This document shows positions 1-11,046 of a stretch of DNA of 64,000 nt, piece after piece. The stretch is from Romanomermis culicivorax. Its lineage: Eukaryota > Nematoda > Enoplea > Mermithida > Mermithidae. Every line of letters starts with the position of its first letter. The stretch's first letter is position 1. Location of the stretch: positions 124,001-188,000 of the forward strand of contig CAWUHX010000162.1 of the NCBI GenBank assembly GCA_963922205.1, written 5' to 3'. Made by a program: the position numbers and the translations under genes. The notes beneath the pieces are model-generated. The model saw only the letters and a list, made by a program, of their open reading frames with translations, searched no databases and was not told where the DNA came from.

Positions 1-433
1 CAATAGGTTGAACGCAAAGAAGAGGGAAAGAAAGAAATTTATTAAATGCGACTAAATACAAGAGTAAATACGACTAATACAGAAAAGCTCATGGACGTGA
101 CAAAAGCACGTGCGAAATAGGCTTTTAAAAAATGACTCAATTTAGACCGAAAACGGGGCATATTCTTCGAACAAATGATATCATTGGTAGGGAATTCCAA
201 ACATCAATATTTCGCGAGCAAAAATCATGTTTTAAAGCATTATAGTTATATTTCGATTTATACATTTAAACTTAGACGCGCGATAATTGAACGGAACTCA
301 AAGTGAAAATGAGTCAGGTGGAATAACTTTAAATTTCAAAATTAAGAACATGTAAGATAAGTCGATACACGTACATCTGAATGCAAGGTCATCAAGGCCA
401 GATTTGTTGAGGCGCTCCTTATAGCTTAAATCT

Positions 434-814
434 TTATATCCAAAAAAGTCTTTTTGTAAACCTTCGTTGAACTTTTTCTACCAATTTAGTATCCCCAACC
501 AGACAAGGATTCCAGAGTGGTGAACCATATTCCAGAATAGGGAAAACATAGGATTTGAAAGCCCTGATTTTTAATTCATTGAAGTTAGAGTGAAAACATT
601 TTAAAATCAAATTTGCCACCCTAGATACTTTTTTAACCACATAATTACAGTGGGCAGTTGCTGACAATTTTTCATTGAACATAACACCAAGATCCTTCAT
701 CTCTGAAACAGTAGGAATCAGAAAATCGTTTATATAATACTCAACTTTGGGGTTATTACTCCCAAAATGCAAAACAGAGCATTTTTCCAGAGAAATAGAT
801 AATTGCCAATTCAA
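434..814 (-). pseudogene. LINE reverse transcriptase, C-terminal piece
   Basis: A 126-codon open stretch matching the part of a LINE reverse transcriptase that follows the FADD catalytic box. It contains KDLGV.F..KL.., then a region ending YGSPLWNPCLVGDTKLVEKV, then QRRFTKR. The catalytic aspartates lie upstream, in the disrupted part around 880-910. It belongs to the decayed LINE at 1-1440 and is not an independent gene. Confidence 0.8.
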
Positions 815-1046
815 TGACCATTCATAAAGTTTGACAAGATCGCCTTGTAGTACTTCAGCATTTTTGTAGCATTGAATATTTTCACATCATCAGCAAAAAG
901 GTAAATTTCACTGCTAAATACCGTCAAATTTATCATTTATCAAAATTAGGAACAATGTTGGTCCCCAATACACTACCCTGAGGAACCCACTAGTAACCTT
1001 GATTGGATTAGAGAAGCTATTGCCAATTTTTACCAGTTGAGTCCTA

Positions 1047-1304
1047 TTAAATAAAAAACCATGTAACCATCTCAATAAAAAACCAGAGTATGCCATAGGA
1101 AGCTAATTTTCCGACCAGTTTTTCATGAGAAACAGTATCAAATGACTTTTGAAAATCGATATAAATTGAATCTGTTGCTGCTTTTTTATCCAAATTTTTA
1201 GCCCATAATGTTTTACGACTTAAAAGCTGAAGGAAACAAGATTTTTTCTTTCTAAATCCAAATTGTTTATCATTAAGAAAATTATTTGACTCAAAATAAG
1301 CCAT
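1047..1304 (-). pseudogene. LINE reverse transcriptase, central palm piece
   Basis: An 85-codon open stretch with QFGFRKKKSC and IDFQKSFDTVSHEKLVGKL, the canonical fingers/palm motifs of CR1/jockey reverse transcriptases. The next block (KIGNSFSNPIKVTSG, 914-1096) lies in another frame, so at least one frameshift separates them. Part of the LINE at 1-1440. Confidence 0.8.
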
Positions 1305-1439
1305 CAGGTCCTACACTTATAATACTTTCATAACCTTGCATGAGACACAACATAAAAAAAACTGGTCTATAATTTTCTACCTTTGCTGAGCTCCTTTTTT
1401 TGAAAATAGGTACCACATTTGATGTTTTCCAAATATCTG

Positions 1440-1560
1440 GTAATTGTCCAGTTCTAAATGTATTTCAGAAATTGTTCTCAAAGGTTCTGGGTGCAACTCG
1501 GTCGGTACCAAGTGAGGCAACTTCGGTACCAGATGACTTGAGTCTCAGTTTCCATATCGC
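1440..1560. repeat. dispersed repeat, copy 1 (GGTACCAGATGA motif)
   Basis: Contains the phrase AACTTCGGTACCAGATGA, which recurs at about 30869-30890 in similar context (AACTCGGT... / ATTCGGTATC...). A shorter GGTACCAGATGAACC occurs at 2178. No coding capacity. Confidence 0.5.
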
Positions 1561-1614
1561 GTTTTGTGTGTGAATCGATTTTAATCGTGAAAACGGAATC
1601 GAGGACTGATAGAT

Positions 1615-1925
1615 AAACCATGCAACCACTAGATAATCAACCAACTTATCTGGGAACAAACCGTCAATCAATGAACCAATCAGCCACGAAATTAACCAAC
1701 CAACCAAACTGTGAATCAACAAATCAATCATAAAGTCAACGGGGTAATCAGGGGAATTAGCGAGCCAACCAACCAGGAAATCCAACAACTAATCAGGAAA
1801 TATATGAAGCAATCAACTATTGAATCAACGAATCTATCATTGAATGAATCAACCCACCAAATCAAGAGATCAACTGATCTGAAACAAACAAATCAGGGAA
1901 TCGGTGAACGAACCAACCATGAAAT
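1615..1925. repeat. low-complexity AACCAATC-type degenerate microsatellite
   Basis: About 300 bases made of irregular runs of AACCAATC, ATCAACCA and AATCAACG words. The open frames read through it on both strands (Asn/Gln/Thr-rich or Leu/Ile/Trp-rich) follow from the repeat and are not genes. Confidence 0.7.
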
Positions 1926-2194
1926 TATTTTTCAAACTGTCTTGACTTTTCATGGTTCCGGGCATATTTTTTCCATGACCTTCCAGGTATTCCAGGGTTG
2001 CCAGATACACTGGCACGTATTAAAACGTGTGTAGAGTCTGAAGTGAGCTTGAAAAGACTGTATTCTGCCTATTTTGTACAAGATAAATGTACTATATATA
2101 TAGATCTGGTTTCCCTCCCTGTTTGGCTTGACAACCATCAAAACGATTCAACAACCAGTCAAATTTTTGGGCTGGCTGGTACCAGATGAACCGA

Positions 2195-2525
2195 TGCAAT
2201 TTGTACAGGTATGGGGGGGCACCAATTCTCCAAAATTTTGGCGGAGGGATCCGTGAAGGAAAAAATCGATTTTTTCGCCAAACAAGTCCGATAAATAGTC
2301 GAAAAAAATAGTAATTTTTGCCTAAAAACGATTATTGAGAAAATTGAGGAGAAAAGGAAAAAATTTACTTTTTCCGGTATTATTCCGAAAATTATTCCCT
2401 ATGACTGTTATATGGTTAGCCATAGGGTTGGAAAATCCTGGGGTTGTCCAATGACTAGCCATATGGCAAACGATTTCTGGGGGGGGGGGGTGGGCGAGGG
2501 AGCGGGTTCCTATAGCATTACCAAC
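2195..2525 (-). mobile_element. degenerate copy of the CATACATG-type MITE, reverse orientation
   Basis: Starts near ACAGGTATGGGGG and continues with C..AATTCTCCAAAATTTTGG, an AAAAATCGATTTTTT tract and the TATGGTTAGCCATA / GACTAGCCATATGG words that recur in the copies at 32408 and 60464. It has a 12-base G run near 2471. The left end is altered and the right end not clear, so no target duplication is visible. Confidence 0.5.
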
Positions 2526-3411
2526 AAGATAAGAAATCTGGGAATAGTAATTGGTGTCTAAAGTTTAAAACGTTTGGCTTGAAAAGGTGGAAAAAATAGA
2601 AATTTTTGTTCAAAAATGGTAAAAATACGAACCTATGAATTGAAGCCATAAGAAAATTTAGATTTTTGACTGTTGTTTTGAAAAATGACTATTTCCTATC
2701 GAAAAATCCTTATTATTATCATTCATGTGATTGGGGAAAGTGCATTAATCCCGCTAATGAATGGCCATATGATGACCCCCCTCAAGATTTGCCAATCACG
2801 CCTTTTTTGCCGGTGCCTAAGCATTAGCGCCGGTGCCAACCTTACATGATTTTTCTACCCACTACATATGAATTTTGTGTCCTTTCATCATTATCTTTCT
2901 ATAAGTGAGTTTAGTATACAATCCTTGCTGTTTTGTTTTCTGGCAGATAACATTCTTCAATTAAGTTGAAAAATACAGTCTGGAGAATACTTACTTATAC
3001 ATATACTCCATTGATTTTGACATGATCGATGCAGTAATCCCATCAAAGTAAGTTCAATAAGTAATTAAAAAGCTCACAGAGCTTACAACTCCAATCATTG
3101 AAAAAACATTTTGTCAGGAAGCAACAAAATGAACAGTCGAAAATTTCCTTCAATCAATCTCTCAATAGAACTCACGTATCAACACAGTTCTGTCCAAATC
3201 GAAAGTGAATAAGCTTGACATTTTTCAATGATATCGGCTTTTCCCATTCTTAGATAGAAATTAATCATTTTTGACATAAAGATTTCCGCCAAACGAAAAT
3301 TGCGTATCAAGTTGTACTTATTATTTAGTTTTCGCTGCATCTATCATTATAAATTAAATGGGCTATAGGCACTCTGCTGTTAAATGAAAATTTTTTACTA
3401 TTCTGACAACC
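2525..3411. other. non-coding, no gene seen
   Basis: AT-rich. A fragment at about 2730-2835 (GGCCATATGATGACCCCCC, then GCCGGTGCC repeated) resembles decayed pieces of the CATACATG MITE family. Nothing else recognisable. Confidence 0.5.
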
Positions 3412-3419
3412 AATGAAAC

Positions 3420-3708
3420 CATACATGTAGGTAGCTGTAGGAACCCCCATACTTTTGGTCGGAAAAATATTGAAAAATGTCAATTTTTGAACAAAAAATG
3501 GTAGAGAATGTGAATTTTCTTGGCGCTTCGCGCCATGGATGCATTCTTTCCGTCTTTTTTTGAACTATTTTTCGGACTTTTTTCGTGAAAAAATCAATTT
3601 TTTTTCCTTGAGAGACCCCTCCCCCCCAAAATTTTGGGAATTACTGACCCCCCGTCCCAAAAAATCGCCAACCCCCCCCCCAGACCTCGGGCGCCCGCCA
3701 CATGTATG
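3420..3708 (+). mobile_element. CATACATG MITE, copy A, with perfect 8-bp target duplication
   Basis: The element begins CATACATGT and ends ACATGTATG. It is flanked by the direct 8-bp duplication AATGAAAC at 3412-3419 and 3709-3716. It is 289 bp long and has no coding capacity. It has C/G tracts near both ends and a TTC-loop GCGC hairpin at 3521-3535. An 8-bp duplication fits hAT, P or Merlin-type transposition. The terminal CATACATG does not match the usual hAT start, so the superfamily is left open. Confidence 0.85.
3521..3535. repeat. GCGC hairpin (TGGCGC-TTC-GCGCCA)
   Basis: A perfect 6-bp stem with a 3-base loop inside MITE copy A. It is the same motif that recurs in the TIR elements at 20-35 kb. 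Confidence 0.8.
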
Positions 3709-3712
3709 AATG

Positions 3713-3831
3713 AAACCAAAGCAAAATGCAACTATTGCACTAAAGAACTTAGTCGAGGTGTTCAAGATAAACGAGGACTTGGGCGCAGCAGCTTCAAGCA
3801 GCACTTGGCAGGTAACCTACCGACAGGATGA
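3713..3831 (+). pseudogene. BED-type zinc-finger-like fragment, probably hAT transposase debris
   Basis: The frame reads KAKCNYCTKELS, then SFKQHLAG: a C-x2-C pair followed by a histidine in a Q-H-L-A-G context. This is the layout of the BED zinc finger at the N-terminus of many hAT transposases. The frame stops after about 35 residues, and a full C2H2/C2HC set is not complete. MITE copy A sits immediately upstream, inserted at AATGAAAC inside the same frame, so the fragment was disrupted by that insertion. It is read here as relic sequence. Confidence 0.4.
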
Positions 3832-4075
3832 TTTGAAATATTTAGCCAAGTAAAAAGCTATAGGAAAAGGAAAATTAAGGTTCAAACAGGGAAAAAATAC
3901 AATTAGCGGCAATCGAATGACATTAGAAACTAGTTTCGTAGAAAGGTAGGAGACGTTGACCGTGATAGTTCAGAAGTTTTCGTTCAAAAAATCGTGAATT
4001 TTATTTGCTTTGATCAACAGGCCACATCGGTTGCACAAAATAAGGTATTTAGTACTCTGCGTTGATACCACTGCT

Positions 4076-4175
4076 NNNNNNNNNNNNNNNNNNNNNNNNN
4101 NNNNNNNNNNNNNNNNNNNNNNNNNNNNNNNNNNNNNNNNNNNNNNNNNNNNNNNNNNNNNNNNNNNNNNNNNNN
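4076..4175. other. assembly gap of 100 N
   Basis: Exactly 100 undetermined bases, a conventional scaffold-gap size. The true distance is unknown. Confidence 0.99.
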
Positions 4176-4908
4176 AAAGCTTTGACGACGTTGAGATTTT
4201 TTTTGTTGAAAAATTGCTGGTGGGCTCAGGAAATCCAATGCGTTGCTGAATATGGCAAAAATATGAAATAGTACTTGCTTTGCACCCATTATTGACAAGA
4301 ATTTAAAGAAAAACAGACCAAAGTGTTTCGCTATCGCTTGATGAATCTTCTTGAGTGAACATATGCCTTCCTTTCAACACATAGTGAAAATCATTTCTCT
4401 TAGACCTTTGAAATTTTCCAACTTTTGATCCGAAATTTCCATCATTGATTCACAAGTTCCTTGTCTTATGGAAGCATGTTGTATCAAGATTGTGAAAGTC
4501 ACCTCAAAACCATACCTATCATATTCGCGGATCAGTGCTTGTTATCCTTGAATTTTTCTAAAGAAAATTCTATGAGCCATACATAATCAAAATTAACTGT
4601 CCATTGGAGTCCCGAAAGGTAATAGGAAAATTTTGGTCATTATATCAAAACTTTATAAAAAATTCTACGAAATGCTCAGTACTGTCAAACTCCGCCTTCT
4701 AATTTGTTTTTTTCTAAAATGGTTTTAAATTGAAATAATTGCACAAATTAGTACTATCGTTAATGGCGTTTGCACAAAGCTCATGCCGTAAAATTTTTCA
4801 CACCCAGAATCCCTGCAGGTCAGATGAGTATACTCGCAAGGCTGCAGTATGTGTAACGCATGGTTTGGCAGAAGATCAACATAGCAGTTGCTTTCTATCC
4901 TTATTATT
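4176..4908. other. non-coding, no gene seen
   Basis: AT-rich sequence with only short open frames and no recognisable domain. Confidence 0.5.
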
Positions 4909-4910
4909 TA

Positions 4911-5152
4911 TAGTCTGTTTTTCTTGAAATGCTTCCAAGTAATGAAAAAGGAAAGCAAGTAGTATTTCAGATTTTCATGATTCTCTGACGAACAGTATAA
5001 CATATAGGACTGGAAATTTGTGAACATACCGACCTCACCTTTAACAATTTTGCTAGTGGAAAATTTTACGATAAGCTCTATGTAAACGATTTTGTTGATA
5101 GTACTCATTTGTGTCACTTTCTATTTGGAAGCATTTTGTAAAAAACAGACTG
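4911..5152. mobile_element. TAGTCTG MITE, copy 1 (Tc1/mariner-like TA target)
   Basis: Inverted ends TAGTCTGTTTTT...GCTTCCAA and TTGGAAGC...AAAAACAGACTG are each followed outward by TA, as expected for a Tc1/mariner (Stowaway-like) duplication. 242 bp, non-coding. A close relative with the same ends lies at 10801-11046 in the same orientation. Confidence 0.7.
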
Positions 5153-5154
5153 TA

Positions 5155-7040
5155 GAAGCTTTTCAAGAAAAAATGACTATAGTTTTTGGTACAACGGAAC
5201 CAGTGATCTCATATAAATAATAGAAAAGATAGGCAAGTCTCTTATTATTGTTTTGATGAAAAACATTGTGAATGTCTGTAAAGGTCTGTGACTTTCACGT
5301 AACTTTTATGCAATGGCTTATTTGTATCCTGTACAAGTTCATTGCTATGAATAATCGTTATAATATATAATAATTTTAATTATTTGATCAAGTAATTTAA
5401 GGAAAGTTTACTTCCTCCAAAAATTTGGATTTATTTTAATCTGCATGTTTCTCGCTTGTCACTTTAGACTTCCAACATTTAAGACTTGAAGATGATGAAT
5501 AATAAATAACTAAGAACTGCTATTACAATACCTGGTAATATCTATGTTCGGCATTATCGTAAAAAATATGCGGATTTTAGATGATATCGTTGCCTAAGCA
5601 CCAGCTCGAATAAGTACAAAATGAAATGACCAACAACGAATCGTGCTTTTCCGGTGTTGACGGTCTGCAGTCTACAGTAATAAAATCTAAAAGTGGAAAT
5701 TCGCGTCGTTTATATATGCGTACTATGTACGTAAGCAGATGGTCTAGAACAATACGTTTCATCGTGTAATTTTTTGATTCATTTTCAAGACTGGAGGCAA
5801 AAATTCCTCGCCGGTTCCCCCTCACTCCCGATGGCCTTCGAAAACGTGGGAGTTCTATTGAACTAAAACGTGTAATTAATTAAGACCTGGTAGACGGGTA
5901 ATTAGTCGCAAGTAACGTTACTATATTCAGAATCCCGGCATGTAGGTTAATGTCATACAATTAAAAAGATCTACCCTTGTCCTACAGTAGATGCGAGGGT
6001 TCGCGAAATTCGAATATTATTCGATTACAGTAAAAATTCGGATTGGAGATGATCGTGGAAGCTTAATTTCGCTAATGCCCGTTTTTATGGAAATTTTGGG
6101 GCACCCGGCGTCATAAACAACATTGTTTTTGTTGTTGTGTGCCACTAATGATGGATTAGCATGTTTAGTCATCTCCCACACAAGCCGGATAAACCATTAC
6201 AGACTTAGAGTTAAATAGAAATTTCCGAAAAATTTTTATCCGATATATACATTATACATTCTTCTAAAACATCGCTCCTTCAGTTGCAAATAAATTCAAA
6301 TAATTGAACCGTCTAGACGAAGGTGAAAAGGGGAATGAGCAAAAAATTGGAATTTAATATAAACTTTTTCTTGGCGATTCGCCCCTACGAGATAGACATT
6401 CGAGAAGATGAAGACGATATCGGAAATAAAAAATTGAAGAATTCGAATTTTATAAACGCACGTGCTTTGCTGAGTGTGATTGGATTTTTTTTTTGTTTTT
6501 TTTGTGCACATATTATGCAGCGTAGTTTTAGCTAAGGTTTTTCTATGACGCAAAAGTATGAATAAAAAGTTGGCTTTGCGCCCGTTCATCAGCGGAATGA
6601 CTTTTTTACTTCCTTGTTGCATTCACTATGTAGAAACTGGGCAAAGAGTCAAAAAAACTTTTTCACGTACTTTCTAAAACATAAGGGAAGGATGACTTCT
6701 AATTTCGATAAATGGAAGCAAAATGCACGGATGAATCCCCGTTGTCTTTGATTCATTGGATACGCAATTCAGAGTTATTTGATTTATGGTGGGATAGTTA
6801 CAAAACTTGCAATCTCGTGGAAATAAGGCTAATAATCTTGAAGTACGACTTTCGATTGCTAGTATCATAAAGCATTGTAGTCTAATTGTTCTGTGACAGA
6901 TGAAGCGACACCACAAAAATTTATTCAACACCAAAAAAACTACTCCATTTATTTTCAAATGAGCCTCGGAATACAAAAAAATCCAGAAAATTCATAAACT
7001 GGAGATGATCACCGCAAGCCAACATTCTCTTTTTTCGAGT
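5155..7040. other. non-coding, no gene seen
   Basis: AT-rich, with small open frames only (for example about 6296-6622 and 6674-6976 on the minus strand, which show no domain). No transposon ends recognised. Confidence 0.4.
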
Positions 7041-7054
7041 TGTAGTCCTAATGG

Positions 7055-7240
7055 TACAGTCTCACTTTGGCGCCCGTCTTACTTTGGCGCCCGTCGCACT
7101 TTGGCGTCCAACGTTGTAGGCGCCGAAATGAGACTGTTGTCTTACTTTGGCGCAGCACCCATTGTTTAATAATGATTTTTCTAGGATGTCCAAACTTAGC
7201 GCCCGTCTCACTTTGGCGTCCATCTCACATTGGCGCCCTA
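7055..7240. repeat. array of CTCACTTTGGCGCCCGTC-like phrases
   Basis: A 14-16-base phrase (T-C-A/T-C/T-T/A-CTTTGGCGC/T-CC) is repeated about seven times with small gaps, at 7067, 7078, 7097, 7140, 7196, 7210 and 7227 approximately. A reversed version (GGCGCCGAAATGAGACTG) lies at 7120. The spacing is irregular, so this is not a simple microsatellite. Confidence 0.65.
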
Positions 7241-7624
7241 TCATAGTCTGCTTTTCTGCTTCATGCTCATCATTTATTTGGCTGAATCCCCATTCCCCGA
7301 AGGTCCGGTTTCCCCCAAATTCCTCTTTTTTTTTCTCTTTTTCTCGAAAGTCCCTATTCCTCAAAATTGTCAAATCCCGTTTCCCCAAAAATAGATGAAG
7401 GCTATTTTTAGATTGCATTTTGTAAATTGCTAATTTTCCTGAGAACATTTCAAATTGTTGGATTTCGCACAAAATTCGCACGGTAATAAAAATTTGGAAA
7501 AAAATTATTTCACGTTTGATACGCTTAGCTTCAACTTCGGATCGGCTAAGGCGCACAAAGTGAATTGTGACCGTTATCCGGATTTGACACGAACTGTAGC
7601 ATGACTCCTGGGATTCCCATGCAA

Positions 7625-7725
7625 GAAACCATTGTGCCCCAACATTGCCACCAAAAAATCCCAACATTGCCACCATCTCAACATTGCACCATACCAACAT
7701 TACCACCGTCCCAACATTGCTACTA
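7625..7725. repeat. array of CCAACATTGCCACC phrases
   Basis: Five imperfect units of CCCAACATTGCCACCA appear in about 100 bases, with a lone reversed unit (GGCAATGTTGGGAC) at 8171. The organisation resembles the CTTTGGCGCC array 500 bases upstream, but with a different word. Confidence 0.65.
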
Positions 7726-8620
7726 TTTCATATGAGGGCATAACATGCTGACATGATTTTGTGAAGCAAACTGGGTGTCTCCATTTTCTAACTTATTTCC
7801 TGTTTTACGAATAACTTATTTCCTCAATTTTACTGGATCAATCAAAAACCTCAACCAAGCAGATACACAAAGTGCTCCAAATTATCTTGTAAACCTACAA
7901 AAGCGTTCACGCATAAGATTTTCGTCCACTTGTACATAGGCTAATATCAGGAAATACGTTACCGCCTACATGAAGAAATTGCATGCAGAACGCCCTGGTA
8001 AAAGAGCAACCCCAACTAACCATCACAAGTCAATCATTTCCAAAAAAATGAACATTAAAGACTTAATTCACATGTTTCATGAATTTGAAGGCACCCTGTT
8101 TGCTTCACAAGTTTATACCTCATTGTGTTACACCAAATTTTTATCCATGATGCCACTTTTAAAAAATGATGGCAATGTTGGGACTACACCCAAAAAACGC
8201 ATTCGAAGTACATGACTCCACCAACGATGACCAATCGTTTGACTTTTTTCTTTTTGAACAAATAAAAATGATACGGATTTCCTCCATTGCATTGACATTT
8301 GACCATGCAAAGACAGGATAAAGCGGGCTTCCTCGATATCAGCCATTTCAGTTTTATGAAAAGTGTTTTTATTGAGTGAAGTTTAGCAATGACAACAGAT
8401 TGTGGCCCATAGCAGCAAACGGAGCAACTGAAAGTCAATTTCAATGATCAGGGAGATGGTCAAAATTTGTGGAGTAGAAGTAAACACATCGACATACTTC
8501 TATTCAAATTTCAAGTGGATAAGCATAATGTTTGTTTTCTATCTTATCCTTTTTCTAAAAAATTTCTTACCACTTGGAAAAATTTCCTACCTATTAGAAA
8601 AAAACATTACCTTCCAATAT
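7726..8620. other. non-coding, no gene seen
   Basis: Small open frames on both strands without recognisable domains. A reversed CCAACATTGCC unit at 8171 may mark the far end of the element that carries the arrays at 7055-7725. Confidence 0.4.
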
Positions 8621-8624
8621 AGTG

Positions 8625-9535
8625 TACCACTACAAAAAAATCATTACCTTCGAACATTCTTTCAAGATGCATCGGAAAAAATCAAGATGTGAAATCTTAA
8701 TCTTAAGAAAACAGGATGTAATCTTGAAAAAAATCAAGATGCAATCTTGAAAAAAGTAAGATCCTATATTGTAAAAAGATCAAGATGAGCAAAGAACATC
8801 AAAGGATGGAAATTTTTGAGAAAGTCAATCGAAGGCGTTGCTCCGCCTTCTATTACAGGAATCTTTCAAAGTGGATTTCTGACGTCAGGGGCTTGCTGGA
8901 GGAGGACGCCCTTGACTTTCATGGGCGCTACTCCAAGGGGCGGAGGTTATTTTACGCGGGGCATCCGATAGACATGTCGGTTTTCGATAAAATTTCTTAA
9001 TTTTCCGACGTTTCACATAAAAACGTCAGAAATGCTGTTTTTTTGCCCTCGAAATGTAGTAATTTCGGAAAATATTTTCTTTTTTTTCGAGGTAGAGGAT
9101 GATAATAATAGAGCAGCCGACGAATCAAAAATTTGGATTATATTCTGATATCATGACATTTTTTATGGAAAAAGCATTTCTGAAAATCTTTATGAAAAAA
9201 CTATATGTCCATCGGATGCCGTGCAAAATAACCTATGAACTTTGTAAAAGCCCCCATATAAACTAAGGGCGTACTCCTACAGCCATCCTTGAATTCGGGA
9301 ATACATTTTGTAGGGTTCCGGTATATCTAAACATAGAATGCGCGGAGCAACGTCTTTGCTTGGCTAATTTCAGAAATTTTCGTCTTCTGATGTGCCGCCC
9401 GTCATGATCTTTTTCAAGATAACATCTTAATTTTTTTCCAGATTATCTTGTAAAAATTGTGATGCGTTAAATTTTTGCGATGCATATTGAAACGGTATGC
9501 ATCATGTTCGGGGTAACGATTTTTTTTTAGTGGTA
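8625..9535. mobile_element. large palindromic (foldback) element, nested inverted repeats
   Basis: Outer inverted ends are ACCACTACAAAAAAATCATTACC-like at 8627-8650 and GGTAACGATTTTTTTTTAGTGGT-like at 9512-9534. Inside, a second inverted pair runs from the GCGTTGCTCCGCC word (about 8836) to GCGGAGCAACGTC (about 9341-9353). A third pair reads AGGTTATTTTACGCGG.GCATCCGATAGACAT on the left (8943-8975), with its complement at 9208-9237. No target duplication was found. The 71-codon frame at 8785-9000 is a by-product. Confidence 0.6.
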
Positions 9536-9750
9536 TCGGCTTGTTCGAGTGGCCTTTTTCGTTTTCCGTTCATGCGCAATTCGATATTTTTCATATTATG
9601 TACTATTCAGACAGCTATTTGTATAAAAAATCATGTAGAACTGTTGATGAATTGAAAAAACAATTTCAAACAACTAACTACACTTTTTCAAGGATCTGAA
9701 CAATTAAAACGGCGTATTCCGATTGATTGGTGATTACTGACCCCCCCACA

Positions 9751-10798
9751 CTATCCTCCCACTATGGAACTTGACGAGTCAAAAATAATCTGCCTGAAAA
9801 CGTCGTATGTGTTTGCACCATCATGCACGTAGGGGGTTTGGGGCCAGGGAGGGTTTTGACTCCGAGCGGACTTTGATTGATCCCCTGCAGATTCTTGCTG
9901 ATCCCCAGAAAATTTGACCACCCCAGCAATAATAGAGAAGATGATAAAGGAAAATGAGCAGAGAGAAGAGAAAGTCATCATAAAAATGGGAAAGATGCTG
10001 TAGTTTAACAATTTTTCTAAACAAAGCATACTTGATCCCTAAAAAGTAACATTAAAACTTTTTAAAAGTGCAGTCTAAGCAAACAATTTCACTTATGCGA
10101 CTAATATAAGTTGAAGTATTTGTTGCTTGGATGTTCATTATCAAGAACAAAAAAACATTTTGTATTCCACCCCCTGACCTGGCTGACCTCCAACAGAATT
10201 TCTATGCTGTGTATGTATGGTTTTCACATGTTGATCACAACATCAAGGATCAATTGCAAAAGGCAGTGAGCAGAATTGAATCCCGAATTACAGCCTTTTT
10301 TTGTACGACGCTAGGAAAAATCATCCCCATGGCCCATATAGTGGTCATTCAACACCGAGTGGCATGGTGGTCCCCGCACGACCATCTCACATTTCAAACA
10401 AATTTTGTGTGGATATCATCCATGCCCTGAAATAAGTTCGGAACAAATTTTCCATCCAACTCTCAAAATTTCGGGAGCGATGGGCTTTTTTTGTGGAATT
10501 TTTTTTTGCAGAATTTCCAACTTAATAAACCGCCTACATTCGGCCTACGCTCTCACCGTGAAAATTGATATACTTTTTGAACTTTTTAATTTTTAATTTT
10601 TAATCTTGAATACTTTTTGCTTTTATTCCATGCTATTTATAAATTCTGTATTACGTAATTTTTTTCGAAAAATGGTGTAAAATGGTCGTGAAATCGAATA
10701 ATTGATAATTCATGAACTGACTAACGTGTAAACTACGGTACTTGCTCACCTCATGCCTGAAAATTTTGGGTTTCGCAGATGAGTTGTCATTGAGCACA
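9751..10798. other. non-coding, no gene seen
   Basis: Contains a CATGCACGTAGGGGG word at 9824-9838 that looks like one end of the CATACATG MITE family. The other end was not found. A 99-codon open frame at 10131-10430 shows no domain. Confidence 0.4.
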
Positions 10799-10800
10799 TA

Positions 10801-11046
10801 TAGTCTGTCTTTCTTAAAATGCTTCCAAATAATAAATCTGGAAAGCAAGTACTATTTTATGTTACCTGCATTTTCTGTCAAGCGGTACGTCATATGGAAC
10901 TGAAAATTTATGACAACATTCAAGTTGCAACAAAATTTATGACAACATTCAAGTTGCAAAGTAAAAGGTTCATGTAGATGACTTTCTTGTCACCTGTATA
11001 TTTGCCTCATTTTTCATTTTGGAAGCATTTTATAAAAAACAGACTT
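10801..11046. mobile_element. TAGTCTG MITE, copy 2 (TA target)
   Basis: Same inverted ends as the copy at 4911 (TAGTCTGTCTTTCTT...CTTCCAA and its complement), with TA on both sides. It carries a small internal duplication of TTTATGACAACATTCAAG at about 10908-10956. Non-coding, 246 bp. Confidence 0.7.

Larger units (their letters stand above)
1..1440 (-). mobile_element. decayed CR1/jockey-like LINE, 5'-truncated reverse transcriptase
   Basis: Minus-strand reading frames give successive pieces of a non-LTR reverse transcriptase. Around 1310-1440 there is a W..+..VVPIFKK...ENYRPV motif. At 1047-1304 lies the DFQKSFDTVSHEKL region (the family's DF-KAFD-V motif). At 914-1096 is the KIGNSFSNPIKVTSG block, and at 434-814 the region after the active site ends with VEKVQRRFTKR, typical of these LINEs. 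Frames change at about 1050-1100 and again near 830-910, so the copy is broken. Further downstream an R.IDVWNSLP-like phrase (about 190-215) and an A/T-rich end near 30-45 mark the 3' end. The endonuclease domain is absent. It is most likely a dead, 5'-truncated insertion. Confidence 0.85.

Noticed and set aside
7062..7706. 214-codon open frame on the minus strand
   Set aside because: It runs through both short-phrase arrays and low-complexity DNA, starts in a repeated word and has no domain. Length alone is the only support.
7055..7725. CRISPR-like array
   Set aside because: The sequence is eukaryotic, and the units are only 14-16 bases, irregularly spaced and partly inverted.
10131..10430. 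99-codon plus-strand frame as a gene
   Set aside because: No recognised domain, no convincing splice or promoter context, and lies in repeat-rich DNA.
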